Shown here: one piece after another, positions 1 through 10,627 of the stretch
How the letters are laid out: every line of letters begins with the position of its first letter
Numbering within the stretch: position 1 is the stretch's first letter
Assembly (NCBI RefSeq): GCF_000715075.1
Contig: NC_134096.1
Coordinates: 69,445,026-69,509,025, forward strand
Length of the DNA stretch: 64,000 nt
Direction of reading: 5' to 3'
DNA from: Nicotiana tabacum
Taxonomy: Eukaryota; Streptophyta; Magnoliopsida; Solanales; Solanaceae
The notes under the pieces: model-generated
Database searches by the model: none
Told to the model about the DNA's origin: nothing
What the model saw: the letters and a program-made list of their open reading frames with translations, nothing else
Translations under genes and position numbers: made by a program

Positions 1-1675
1 CACAATTTCTATAGTGCACGCCCGCACGCCCGTCACCTAGCATGTGCGTCACCTCCCAACAATTTACAAAATATATATATTCAGGGTTCATACCCTCAAC
101 TCCACGATTAGAAGAGTTACTTACCTCGAACCAGCCAAATCCAATGTCGAGCAAGCTAAGCAATGCTCCAGAAATTCTATTCTGCGTGTAACAACTCCCG
201 AACGTCTCGAATCCACCACAATTAATTTGATTCAGTCCACATAATTTATAGAAATTAATTCCATATCAAAATGCTAATATTTTCCAGTAAATCCGAAATT
301 GCACCCCAAAAATCACCCGTGGGGTCCACATCTCGAAATTCGACAAAACTCACAAAATATGACAACCCTTCCAATTACAAGTTCAACCATACTAATTTCA
401 CTCAAATCCGACTCCAAATCAGTATTCAAACTTGAAACATTCGTTTTGTGACATTATAGAAATTTCCTTCTATTTCTCTTGAAGATTCAATAATCTTATA
501 CCAAAAATGAAGATTAATTCATGGAATATAATCACAAGGGAGTTAAGAACACTTACCCCAAGTTGTGTGGAAAATTTTCTCTCCAAAATCGCCCAAACCC
601 TGCTCCAAAATTCGAAAATGAGAAAACTTCTCAGAACCCTCGTTTTAAACACTGCCCAGGCATTTCCGTACCTGCGGTGCCTGGGCTCGCACTTGCACAT
701 CCTCATTTGAGGAACAAATTGTGCGCCTGCAAAAAATGACAACCTCTCAAAACCTCGCATCTGCGGGCTCGCAGATGCGCAAAACCTACGCACCTGCGTT
801 CGCCCCAGGCCAGCCCCAGTCCGCATTTGCGCCAACACCTTCGCACCTGCGGCCTCGCAGATGCGGAAAATTTCTCGCACCTGTGAGGACTGCGCAGTCC
901 CACTCTTGGCCTCTTTTGCGACTAATCTCGCGCACATGCGACTTCGCACCTGCTATCAAAAGCTTCGCAGGTGCGATCACACCAGTAGGCAGCAGCCTCA
1001 GCATTTCCTTAACTCTAAATTTGATTCGTTAACCATCCAAAACTCACCCGAGCCCCTCGGGACCTCGTCCGAACATACCAACAAGTCTCATAATGTAACA
1101 CGGACCTACTCGAGGCCTCAAAATACACATAACAACACAAAACGACGAATCACATCTCAATTCGAAATCATTGAACTTTGAAGTTTCTAGTTTCTACAAA
1201 CGACTCCGGAACCTATCAAATCACGTCCGATTGACCTCAAATTTTGCACACAAGTCACATTTCACATTACGGACCTATCCAAATTTCCGGAATAAGATTT
1301 CAACCTCGATATCAAAAAGTCAACCCCCCACCCCGGTCAAACTTTCCAAAAATTCATCTTTCGGCATTTCAAGCCAAATTCCGCTACGGACCTCCAAATA
1401 ATTTTTCGGACATGCTCCTAAGTCCAAAATTACCATACGGAGCTATTGGAATCATCAGAATTCGAATCCGAGGTCGTTTACACATAATTCCGCATCCGGT
1501 CACTATTTTAACTTAAGCCTTAAACCTTGGAACTAAGTGTTCCAATTCCTTCCAAAACCTCACTGGACCCGAACCAATTACCCCGGCAATTCACGCAACA
1601 ACTGTAAGGTACAATTTGAGAAGTAAAGGGGGAAGCAAGGTTGTAATACTTAAAACGACCGGCCGGGTCATTACA
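1..1675 (-). mobile_element. LTR fragment of a Tekay-type gypsy element, cut by the window edge
   Basis: The segment ends with the LTR terminus GACCGGCCGGGTCATTACA, so read on the minus strand it starts TGTAATGACCCGG like the other LTRs here. It is collinear with 27720-32306: both have a Cys-free non-coding start with CGCCCGTCACCTAG near position 30, a GC-rich block of CGCACCTGCGG-type repeats (about 660-980), and an AT-richer block with CAAATTTTGCACACAAGTCACAT (about 1235-1260). The other end lies outside the window. The reading frames in it are chance frames in LTR sequence. Whether it is a solo LTR or part of a whole element cannot be told. Confidence 0.75.
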
Positions 1676-2870
1676 CTAGGGCTATAACTATACTCGATAA
1701 TCGGTAAATACAAGGTGCACCAGTACATGGCATTTCAATTCTTATCAAATTATGTAATTTAATTTTGGTCTAGTAATAGTAAAACATGTCTAGTAACAGT
1801 GAGAACATTTTAAATAACTGTAAACATCTCAAGCAAATTATTCAGTACCATATCAAGTAAAGGACTTGTCCCACATGTAATTTCAAACATTCGGTAACAC
1901 ATTTTATTTTTAAAATAATGTATATACCATGCAAGTTATGAAAATACAAATTAGGGTAAGATTATTACTCACAGTACTCGTGCCAAATATTGAGCTTGTT
2001 ACTTGCGAGCACTTGGTTCAACTTCTTCAACCACCTATATTATTTCAAAACCAATCTATATATAAACCTCTGGAACTAGCAGCGTACGTAATTGGTCCAA
2101 CCCTGTAACATTTAATTAATTTTCCTGTTTAATTCCTCTCGAATATGAATATTCATTATTTGTTAATCACTTAGGTAGTACTAAAAGGGATAGTAACCTA
2201 GTTTATATTTTCTTTGTTTATCGTTACAAGTAGGCAAAAAAAGTTTGTGTTTCTTGGAAAATCATACTTTTGTCTATTTCACGTAGTGCTTTGCAAGTAC
2301 TCACAACCAATAGAGTATCTAACAGAATTTATTTAATTACTTAGAATGAAGGAATTGATCTTGCTCATGGGTATTCTTGTATCCAATTCAGTTGAAGATC
2401 AACTCACTATTTAACTCAACCCAAAATAAACTAAATATACCCATATCAATGGGATAACAAAATATACCTGAAAATCTGAAATAATAGTAGCTAGGAATAA
2501 AAATCTTGCAGCACCAGATTGCTAGCTTCTTTCTTCTTCTTTCTTCTTCTTCTTCTTCTTCTTCTTCTTCTTTCTTTCTTTCTTTCTTTCTTCTTCTTCT
2601 TCTTCTTCTTCTTCTTCTTCTTCTTCTTCTTCTTCTTCTTCTTCCCCTTCTCTGCGTTTTCTTTTTTTCCCGTTCTTTTCCGTAGGTTCTTTACCTTCCC
2701 CCAAATCATTTTGCTTTTGTCCTTGGGTAAACAGTGTGTCTAATGGGCTTTGGCCTTTTTGTTTGCATTCTTTCCCCTTTTTTTTGTTTTATTAGTTTGT
2801 TCCTTTTTATAACTTAAATTATTTGTTAAATGTTCACTATGAACTCATTTAAAAATATTGGGGTGTTACA
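1676..2870 (-). mobile_element. Right end of an unclassified LTR-type element
   Basis: The stretch ends GGGGTGTTACA at 2870. Minus-strand reading therefore starts TGTAACACCCC, a common plant gypsy LTR start. At 2871 the sequence changes abruptly to CGGGTCCACATC, which is internal LTR sequence matching about 28018 in the Tekay 5' LTR. I infer an element inserted in the Tekay 3' LTR with its right border at 2870; its left border is not in the window. The LTR ending at 1675 may be nested in it. No coding domain is seen. Confidence 0.45.
2521..2646. repeat. CTT/TTTC microsatellite (polypyrimidine tract)
   Basis: About 125 bp of nearly pure (CTT)n, interrupted by one block of (TTTC)n near 2571-2592. 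The plus strand is all pyrimidine and the minus strand all purine. The low-complexity frames here (poly-Phe/Leu, poly-Lys, poly-Glu) are not genes. Confidence 0.95.
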
Positions 2871-5800
2871 CGGGTCCACATCTTAAAATTCGATAAAAGT
2901 CACAAAACCTAGAAGCCCATTCAACCACGAGTCCAACCATACCAAATTTATCAAAATCCGACATCAAAACGTCACCCAAACCCCCAAATCAAACTCTCCA
3001 AATCCCTAGCCTCAACCCCCAATTTACACCTTAAATACACACCAACTAGGTGGAAAAAATCAATGGGGAAACAAGATTATTGATAAACAATGAGCACAAG
3101 GGACTTACCTCAAGAATCCCTTCGAAAATCCTCTCAAAAATTGCCAAACCCGAGCTCGAAATGTTTGAAATGAAGCCAAAATAGCAAACCCTTGTATTTA
3201 TATGTTCTGCCCAGTCATTCCGCTTCTGCGGACACTTACCCGCTCCTGCGGCTTCACAGGAGCGACTCAATGCCCGCTTTTGCGATTTCCTCCGCACCAT
3301 CGTCCCAAACTTCCGCTCCTGCGGACTCGCTTTTGCGAGCATCCAAGCCGCTTCTACAGGCCAAGCCCATCTTCCCAGTTCCGCTTTTGCGGTTCTCCTA
3401 CCGCATCTACGGTCACGCAGATGCGGAATTCCTTATCGCACCTGCGCGCCTTCCACCTCTACGCACCTCACACCGCACCTGCGGCCACGCAGGTGCGGAA
3501 AACTTCTCGCACCTGCGACCACCTGCAAATGCCCCTCCAAGCTGCATCTACGCAATTAGAGCCCACACCTGCGATCAAAGCTCCGCAGGTGCAGTTACAC
3601 CAGCTGTCACGACCCAATTCTATGTAGGTCGTGATGGCACCCAACACCATGGCTAGACTGAACAATCTAGTGATTTTTCCATTTCAATAAGTTTTTCCCA
3701 AGTAAATAACAATAGGTTTAAAAAGAAACAGATTTAAATAAATAAAATGAAAGCAGCCGAATGTATTTATGGCCATAGGAATAAAACCCAAATCATAAGT
3801 CCATTAGTATGTGCCAAGATCTGGTGTCATAAGTGTGTGTGCTACTAGTAGAATATACAAAAGATCTCTACTCTATTGTTTGAAATAGAATTAGACAGAA
3901 AACAAATCAAAAGAGAGACTCCGGCTGCTGTTGAACGGCTCGGAAGGGCAGCTCACCGTGTTGTCTCGGTTCAGAAGTCAAGCATGCGCGCCAGACTGAT
4001 AACCAGATGCACCTGCCTCAGGTCCTGCACATCAAGTGCAAAAGTATAGCGTGAGTACATAAACAACATATACCCAGTAAGTATCTAGTCTAACCTCGAA
4101 GAAGTAGTGACGAGGGGTCGACTTCGACACTTACTATGGGCCAAAAATATAATAGTATGAAGTTCTAATTAAACATGATATATAAATTGATAATAGAACT
4201 CAGAGCAGGAAAAAAAAATCCTTCCATTTCAAGTAAGAACCAAGTCATTTCTCTCGTCTAATCCTTTCACTTTTCAAGTTTATGGATCAATATTAAATAT
4301 AAGGGGTTCCAATATCTTTACGCACGAATTATACCGAGGACGTATGGCCCGATCCAAATATGCATATAAATATACAGTGCACTGCTGAGGGTCGAACGAA
4401 CCGAACCATAAATACATCAATTAACCTACAGAGGCGAACGACCTGCTCCCATGAGAGTAGTGGAAATTTACACCGCTCGCGGAATATACTTGCGAAGCGT
4501 TAAATATAGATTTTCTTAAGTTATCATAATATTTTTCAATTCTTTTTCAAAATAAGAAATTTAGTTAGGAACCTTTAAAATATTGAAATTCTCAACCTCC
4601 GCTTTAATCCAAACAATTAATAAGCATAAACAAGCAACGGTATAAAAAAAATATGGTGTAAGCCTAAATCTACTCAGACATAAGTATGAATAGTAGCTAC
4701 GCATGGACTCTCATCACTTCGTACGTACGTAGCCCCAACAAATAGAAGTATATAATTATTAAATTCACCTATGTGGTTAAATTCCTTCTTACAAGGTTAG
4801 AAAAGATACTTATCTCATCTCAAGGCCTACATTCCGGTCCAAGATTATGTCCAAACCCTCAATTTGACGCCACACGACTCGCAACTAGTCAAATGTTATT
4901 TAAAATAATTAATACACTCTTAAAAGTTCATATCCCACTATTAAAGTGATTTTCCCAGTCTATTTGCAAAATTCCTAAAATTCACCCCCGGGCCCACGTG
5001 CCCGGATTCAGGAAATTTTTGAAGAAAGTTGCTACTCATAACCTCATGAACTCAAATATATGATTTTTACTAGGTTCCATAACAAATTTCATGATTAAAT
5101 CTCATTTTTATCAAAAACCTAGGTTTTCACCTAAACCCATAATTTTCACTAATATATATGTTATAATCTACCCATAAACTATGTATTTAACTCACATTGT
5201 ATAGAAATTACTTACCTCAAAGTGATAGGTGAAATCCCCTATCTAAGAGCTCCAAAATCGCCCAACAATGGAAATAAATGAGCCAAAATGACCAAGTCCC
5301 GTTTTAAAAGAGACCTCACTGCCTCCAGCGATCTCGCACCTGCGGTCGCAGGCCCGCACCTGCGTTGTCGCTTCTGCGGACAAAAGTCTGCTTCTGCGAA
5401 TGTGCCCAGGCAGGTTGGCTCTGTTTCTGCGGGCGAGGTCCCGCTTCTGCGGAGGTTGGGGTGCACCTGCGGATCCTGGGCTTCCCTTCCTTGGCCGCTT
5501 CTGCGAGCTCGCACCTGCGGCTGGCCAAGCGCATGTGCGATTTATGACAGTAGCTGGGAGGTTGAGCTGTTGCTCCCAATTTCCAACTTGGTCCGAGCCT
5601 CGTCCGAATAGTACTCGGGACCCCCGGGGCCCCGGCTGAACATACCAACAAGTTTGGAATTATAAAACGGACTCGCTCGAACTCTCAGAACGCCCGAAAC
5701 AATATTAAAACTAAGAATCACACCTCAAAACCAATTGAATCAAACTTATGAACTTCAAGTTTTTCAATTTATTCCAAATGCGCCGAAACGTACTTAAACT

Positions 5801-6956
5801 ACTCGAAATGACACCAAATTTTGCGTGCAAGTCTTAAATGACATTACGGAACTATTCCTGGTCTCGGAATTCCATTTGGACCTCGATATCACCAAAACCC
5901 GCTCCAAACCGAATTTAAAGAACATCTAAAACCTTCAAGGACAAACTTTCACTATCAAGCGTAGAAATGCTCCCGAATCATCCAAAACCCGATCCGAACA
6001 TATGCCCAAATCCAAAATCATCATACGAACCCATTGGAACCGTCAAATATTGATTCTGAGGTCGTTTACTCAAAATGTTGACCGAAGTCAAACTTAGCCT
6101 TTTTAGCCAACCTTAAAGAACTAAGTGTTCCGATTCAATCCAAACTCTTCCAAATCCCGAACTAATCATCCCGCAAGTCATAAAATAGTAAAAGCATGTA
6201 CGAGAAGTCTTATTTAAGGGAACATGGTTCTAGAAAGCTAAATGACCGGTCGGGTCGTTACACCAGCAGAGGTCCATTTTCAGCAATCACTCAACTTCAA
6301 CTTTCGATCCGTTAACCATTCGGAATCAACCCGAGGCCCTTGGGGACCTCAACCAAACATACCAACAGGTCCTAAAACCTCATACAAACTTAGTCGAGCC
6401 CTTAAATCACATCACCCAACTTCAAAAATATGAATTGCACCCCAATTCAAGCCTATTGAAGCTAAGGAAATTCAACTTCTACAAACGACACTGAATCCTA
6501 TCATATCACGTCCGATTGACCCCAAATTTTGTACACAAGTTACATATGACATTACAGACCTACTCCAACTTTCGGAATCAAAATCCGACCCCGATATCAA
6601 CAAGTTCACTCCCGATCAAACTTTCCAAAAATTCCAACTTTCGCCATTTCAAGCCTAATTCAGCTACGGGCCTCCAAATCACAACACGGACACAACCCTA
6701 AGTCCAAAATCACCCAATGGAGCTAATGGAACCATCAAAACTCCATTTCAGAGTCATTTACTCATAAGTCAACATCCGGTCAACCTTTTCAACTTAAGCT
6801 TCCAACATTAAGACTAAGTGTCTCATTTTATTCTGAAATACCTCCAGACCCGAATTGACTACCCCAACAAGTCACATAAGAATTATAAAGTATAAAATAA
6901 GCAGTAAAGGGGGGAACAAGACTACAACTCTCTAAACGACTGACCGAGTCATTACA
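2871..6956 (-). mobile_element. 3' LTR of the Tekay-type element, truncated and interrupted by a solo LTR
   Basis: Two pieces, 2871-3604 and 6268-6956, join to make sequence collinear with 28020-29159 plus 32030-32306 of the 5' LTR, at roughly 90% identity by eye. It ends GACCGAGTCATTACA at 6956, directly next to the PPT. The block at 3225-3600 is rich in CGCACCTGCGG/CGCTTCTGCGG motifs. The missing left part was replaced or cut by the element ending at 2870. No gene lies in this interval. Confidence 0.8.
3605..6262 (-). mobile_element. Solo LTR of a gypsy element, with 5-bp target duplication
   Basis: The 2658-bp insert starts TGTCACGACCC and ends GGTCGGGTCGTTACA. It is flanked by the perfect 5-bp duplication CCAGC at 3600-3604 and 6263-6267. 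The uninterrupted site is seen in the paralogous LTR at about 28752-28765. No gag or pol lies inside, so this is a solo LTR left by recombination between the two LTRs of a former full element. It has its own GC-rich motif block at about 5325-5535. Seen directly: termini, duplication and empty site. Inferred: LTR-LTR recombination. Confidence 0.88.
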
Positions 6957-6969
6957 TCCTCCCCCTCTT
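6957..6969 (-). other. Polypurine tract of the Tekay-type element
   Basis: The minus strand reads AAGAGGGGGAGGA and abuts TGTAATGAC, the first bases of the 3' LTR. This is the plus-strand primer site for reverse transcription and fixes both orientation and the 3' LTR border. Confidence 0.88.
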
Positions 6970-7141
6970 AAATAAACATTCGTCCTCGAACGGGTCTAGA
7001 AACGTACATGGAGTCTCAAATAGGTGTAGATATCCACTACGCATCTCCCGCTCGGTCTCCCAAGTAGCCTCATCAACTGGCTGACCTCTCTACTACACCT
7101 TCATTAAAGCTATGTTCTTTGACCTCAACTTTCGAACCTAC
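6970..7141 (-). pseudogene. Chromodomain end of Tekay-type pol (fragment)
   Basis: Minus-strand translation gives VRKLRSKNIALMKV, two stops, then RGQPVDEATWETEREMRSGY and LHLFET. This is the chromodomain tail typical of Tekay/Del integrases, where EATWE is the conserved end of the fold. In the family a Gln-Trp pair stands where the two TAG stops are. The Athila insertion at 7142 cuts the domain from the rest of integrase, and the segment between them was deleted. Chromodomains of this class are thought to direct integration to heterochromatin. This copy cannot make protein. Confidence 0.8.
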
Positions 7142-8804
7142 TGATCTTGGCCAACCCTGTACCACTATAAAGTAGCGAGGAGTGGTCGATGCAGTTTTAC
7201 CCGATAGGTCAGGATCGATATCCACAGGGAGTTAATATTGGTTGGGAGTTGGGTTTCTACCTAATCTAGTTGTGCGTGTTGTTTCCAATTACACTTCTAA
7301 CCATAATTGGGATTGTTTCTATTCTACTTTTAACGTTGTTGATTACTAAAAACAATCTAAGTACTATATTTTTATGAGAGTTTTTCAAATGATAAAAAGC
7401 ACTAGGGAAGTGACTTTCGCGTAGGCGAGTATCTAATGGGATTTAGAATCCAGGACAAACTTGTTGTAATTGGGGTCATGATACAACCTTCACACATAAG
7501 TGCTCATTCTACACCTCTCGGTAGTTTGAGTGACTTTGCCCGATTTGGCTTTCTCAAGCCTAAATGGGTGTTCAAACAATGAAAGTGAAATTAGCTCAAG
7601 TCGGGTATTACTATCTCTAGGTTTAACCCTTTAATTGGGGCTATCAATCTCTTGAATTCACCCCAATTCCTTGCTAGCCTATTTTTCCTAGATTTGGGCC
7701 CTCTTTCTCAAGAAGAGCCTAAGTCAAAAAGGCATGAATCAGTGTTTGCAACCACCAATTCTACAATTAAATCATGAAACAAGCTAAATATCACTAACCC
7801 ATAAACAATTAAGCCCTAGAATTGAAGACCCATTAAATACCCAAACTAGGTTTGGGTCACAACCCTAGCTAATGGGTCTAGCTACTCATAATAATGATAG
7901 AAATCGCAGATGGAGATGTAATATAATCCATAAAAGTCAAATACAAGAACAAAATCTAAAGATATAAGCTAAAACTACTCTAAAATTACTCAAAATGGTA
8001 AAGTACGGCTGTTCACGAGCTCCCTAATACCGAACTTGGCCTAAAAATGTGAAAAAGATCTATTTATACACATCTGAATTTTCTGGACAAAAATACCCCT
8101 ACGGAGGTTTCGCTAACAGCATAAAAATGGGCGCCTCAGCGCTTGGACTTTCGCGTCCGTGCAATAACGAGCGCGGACCGCATTTCTTCAAATTTGGGCT
8201 TGGACTGGACTAGGTTTCGCGGACAACGTAAATACATTCGCGTCCGCGTTAGCTTCAATCGCGACCACATATTATGTTCGAATTTCACTTGCCAAGTCTC
8301 TGAACCTTTTATCACGCTCCCAGCAGAATTTCCACCGCGTCCGCATCTGGTAACTTCGCGGTCGCGTAATTTAGACGCGGGCCGCATTCTTTGTTTGAGC
8401 CAAGATTTCAAGGCCTCTGAACCTTGATCCTCACTGTCAGCGTAATTTCCTTCGTGGCCGCGCCACTGGTTTCGCGTCTGCGCTTTTGTAGCATGGTCAG
8501 CGGTGGTGTTTTCCCTAGATTGCAGCTTCTCCGAACCTCTATCTCGCCGACCACAGAATATTATCCGCCTCAGCGGTGAACCCTATATGGCCGCGCTTTT
8601 CCATCGCGGTCCGCGGTTCAGTTTCAGTCTTTGGCTTGTGCAAGTTTGACTCCTTCATGAGCTTATTTTGGCTTCTTTGCCTCATTTTGACCAAATCCTG
8701 CAAGCAAGCACATTATGTTAGTTTTCGGGACTACCTTTAGCATTTGTTTAACCCAAAACCTAAGCAAAAGAGAGCAAATAATAGGCTAAAATCCCTAGTT
8801 ATCA
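7142..8804 (-). mobile_element. 3' LTR of the Athila-type element
   Basis: The 1663-bp LTR begins TGATCTTGGCC and ends CCCTAGTTATCA on the plus strand. It is collinear with 19539-20977. The last 223 bp (8582-8804) are absent from the 5' copy. The interval 8130-8600 holds a block of GCGGCCGCG/CGCGGTCCGCG-like motifs. Confidence 0.88.
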
Positions 8805-8818
8805 ACTCCCCCAAACTT
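8805..8818 (-). other. Polypurine tract of the Athila-type element
   Basis: The minus strand reads TTAAGTTTGGGGGAGT immediately before the LTR start TGATAACTAGGG. The same arrangement (AAGTGTGGGGTGG before TGATATTC) is found in the related non-autonomous element at 42776-42788. Confidence 0.85.
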
Positions 8819-10627
8819 AAGCTTTTGCTTGTCCTCAAGCAAACAAGGTAATTCCCACCTCTGTAAGAAAAAGAAAGGAAAATCTCAGTTGTCCTAAGGT
8901 GACTTCATCAAACATCAAATGGAACTAACAATTACCCTCAACACCAATGCATTATCAACAACATTATGCTTCGACTTTTTGAGTTTCATAGGTCTAATGT
9001 AACACAAGAGCATCAAGAGTTGACTCAATTCATCAAGGAACCTCGCTCTCACGTAGGTCGTTGTGGATACCAGACTCCTTCTCCTCTACTCTCCATGATC
9101 TCATCTCACCTTATAGAATATGACACTCAAAACCGGGATTGTAAAGAAGTGTGCTCATCACTCTCAAAAGAATGCCACAAGTTCGGCTCTAAGGACCATA
9201 GATTAAGGTCGGACCTAATGAAATATGATGGTATCATCTTTCCTTAAGCACTCCATTTTCTAAATTCGGCTCATGCTTTCTTGACTCTTTGAGTCATTTT
9301 CTTCTTCCTTGGGGGAACTAGAGAGACACGTTGTCACTCTTTCTTCTCTATGACGATCATTTTTCTCCTTTTCTCATCATTCCAAGCCTTTCAACATTGT
9401 TTTCTTGAATCCTTTCAACCTTTGCTTTTCTTTTGACATGCTTCTTTTTGGTTTTTTTTAATCCTTTTCTTTGCCTTTCCTTTTCATCAATTCCTTTTGT
9501 TCTTTGCATCATTCATCACTTTGAAGTTCTTCCTCTCTCCCCCAAACATATGTTTTTGACTATTATTCATCATGAATGCTAAGGAAAGATTGGGTGCCAA
9601 GAGAGGGTCATTATAGAATGGATGAAGGCTTGTAATGTGTTATTGAATGAAAAAGGCTTAGGCTCAAAAGGGTTGACTAAGGATATCATAGTGGTAGGCT
9701 ATGGAAGTTTTCAAATTCACATGGAACCAAGGAGAGCCTATAATCACTTCTCAAGTCGAGCTACACTTAGAATTTCGCCTAGAAAAATATTCGGGGCAAG
9801 TTCTAGACTTATTGGCACGGGACTTAGGCTTTCAATTCAAAACCTCACCTCTCAAGATACTGGATTGTTAAAGAGAATAGAGTCCAGGGCCCACAATAAC
9901 CCTAGCTAAGATTGAAGATCACACATGGCCAGCAGAAACCACTTGATGATAGTTTTAGTCAAATCAAGATTCTAAAGGTCACAACTAGAGCTAATCTCAT
10001 CAACAACTTGTCTCTAATCATGAGGTCGAAGGTAAATGTGCTAGTGCCAAGTGAAGCTTACTTGAGTCACTTTTATTCATTACTACTATATATCAAAACA
10101 AAAAGGAAAACAGACTCAACCCCTTAATAAGGTTGTCACGCCATCCATCATTGGGAAGAGCCATCCAGTTCACATAAATTCCACCTTTGGAAAGAACCGT
10201 GGCATTAAGAAAACCAAAGGCTTATTGATCACGAAAAATTGTAAAAAGAAGCTACAAATTCAAAAAGAAACTACTAAATGAAATAAAAAGCTAAGCTATT
10301 AAGTATAATTATAAAAGAAGTTATAAAGTAAAATACGGAAAGTAAACTGAATATGTACAATAGGGGATTGAAATGAATATACACAAAATAGGGATGAATA
10401 TATACATGGAATGGTAATTTTATATACATACCAAAAGTGAAAAGTACGAAAATGAAAGTACGATAAGTAGAGAATAAAGAAAAATAGTATCAAAGTTATT
10501 ACAGACCAATCATCAAAATCATCATATCAAAATAAGGCCATCCCCCCCCCCAAATAGAAACTAGCATTGTCCTTAATGCTAAAAGCAAAAGTAGAATAGG
10601 GGAGGGATAGATAGTAAGGAGAACTCC
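8819..10627 (-). other. Non-coding 3' region of the Athila-type element
   Basis: This lies between the second ORF and the PPT. No conserved coding domain is seen, and the short frames present have no recognisable motif. A run of eleven C (10541-10551), a purine run on the element's sense strand, is the only marked feature. A long 3' untranslated region is usual for Athila. Confidence 0.6.

Noticed and set aside
470..1181. Several overlapping 60-160-codon frames on both strands
   Set aside because: They arise from the GC-rich motif block in an LTR; both strands and several frames are open at once, with no domain.
2491..2743. Overlapping frames of poly-Lys, poly-Glu and poly-Phe/Leu
   Set aside because: They are translations of the CTT/TTTC microsatellite on both strands and have no other content.
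8136..8427. Overlapping frames in the Athila LTR, with a paralogue at 20533-20982
   Set aside because: Both copies are LTR sequence made of GCG-type motifs; similarity between them reflects the LTR pair, not a protein family.
10299..10493. Hydrophobic 64-codon frame on the minus strand
   Set aside because: AT-rich Athila 3' non-coding DNA with no motif or codon bias.
10541..10551. Run of eleven C as a second (central) polypurine tract of the Athila element
   Set aside because: It is a homopolymer without flanking purines typical of a PPT and is far from pol; insufficient support.
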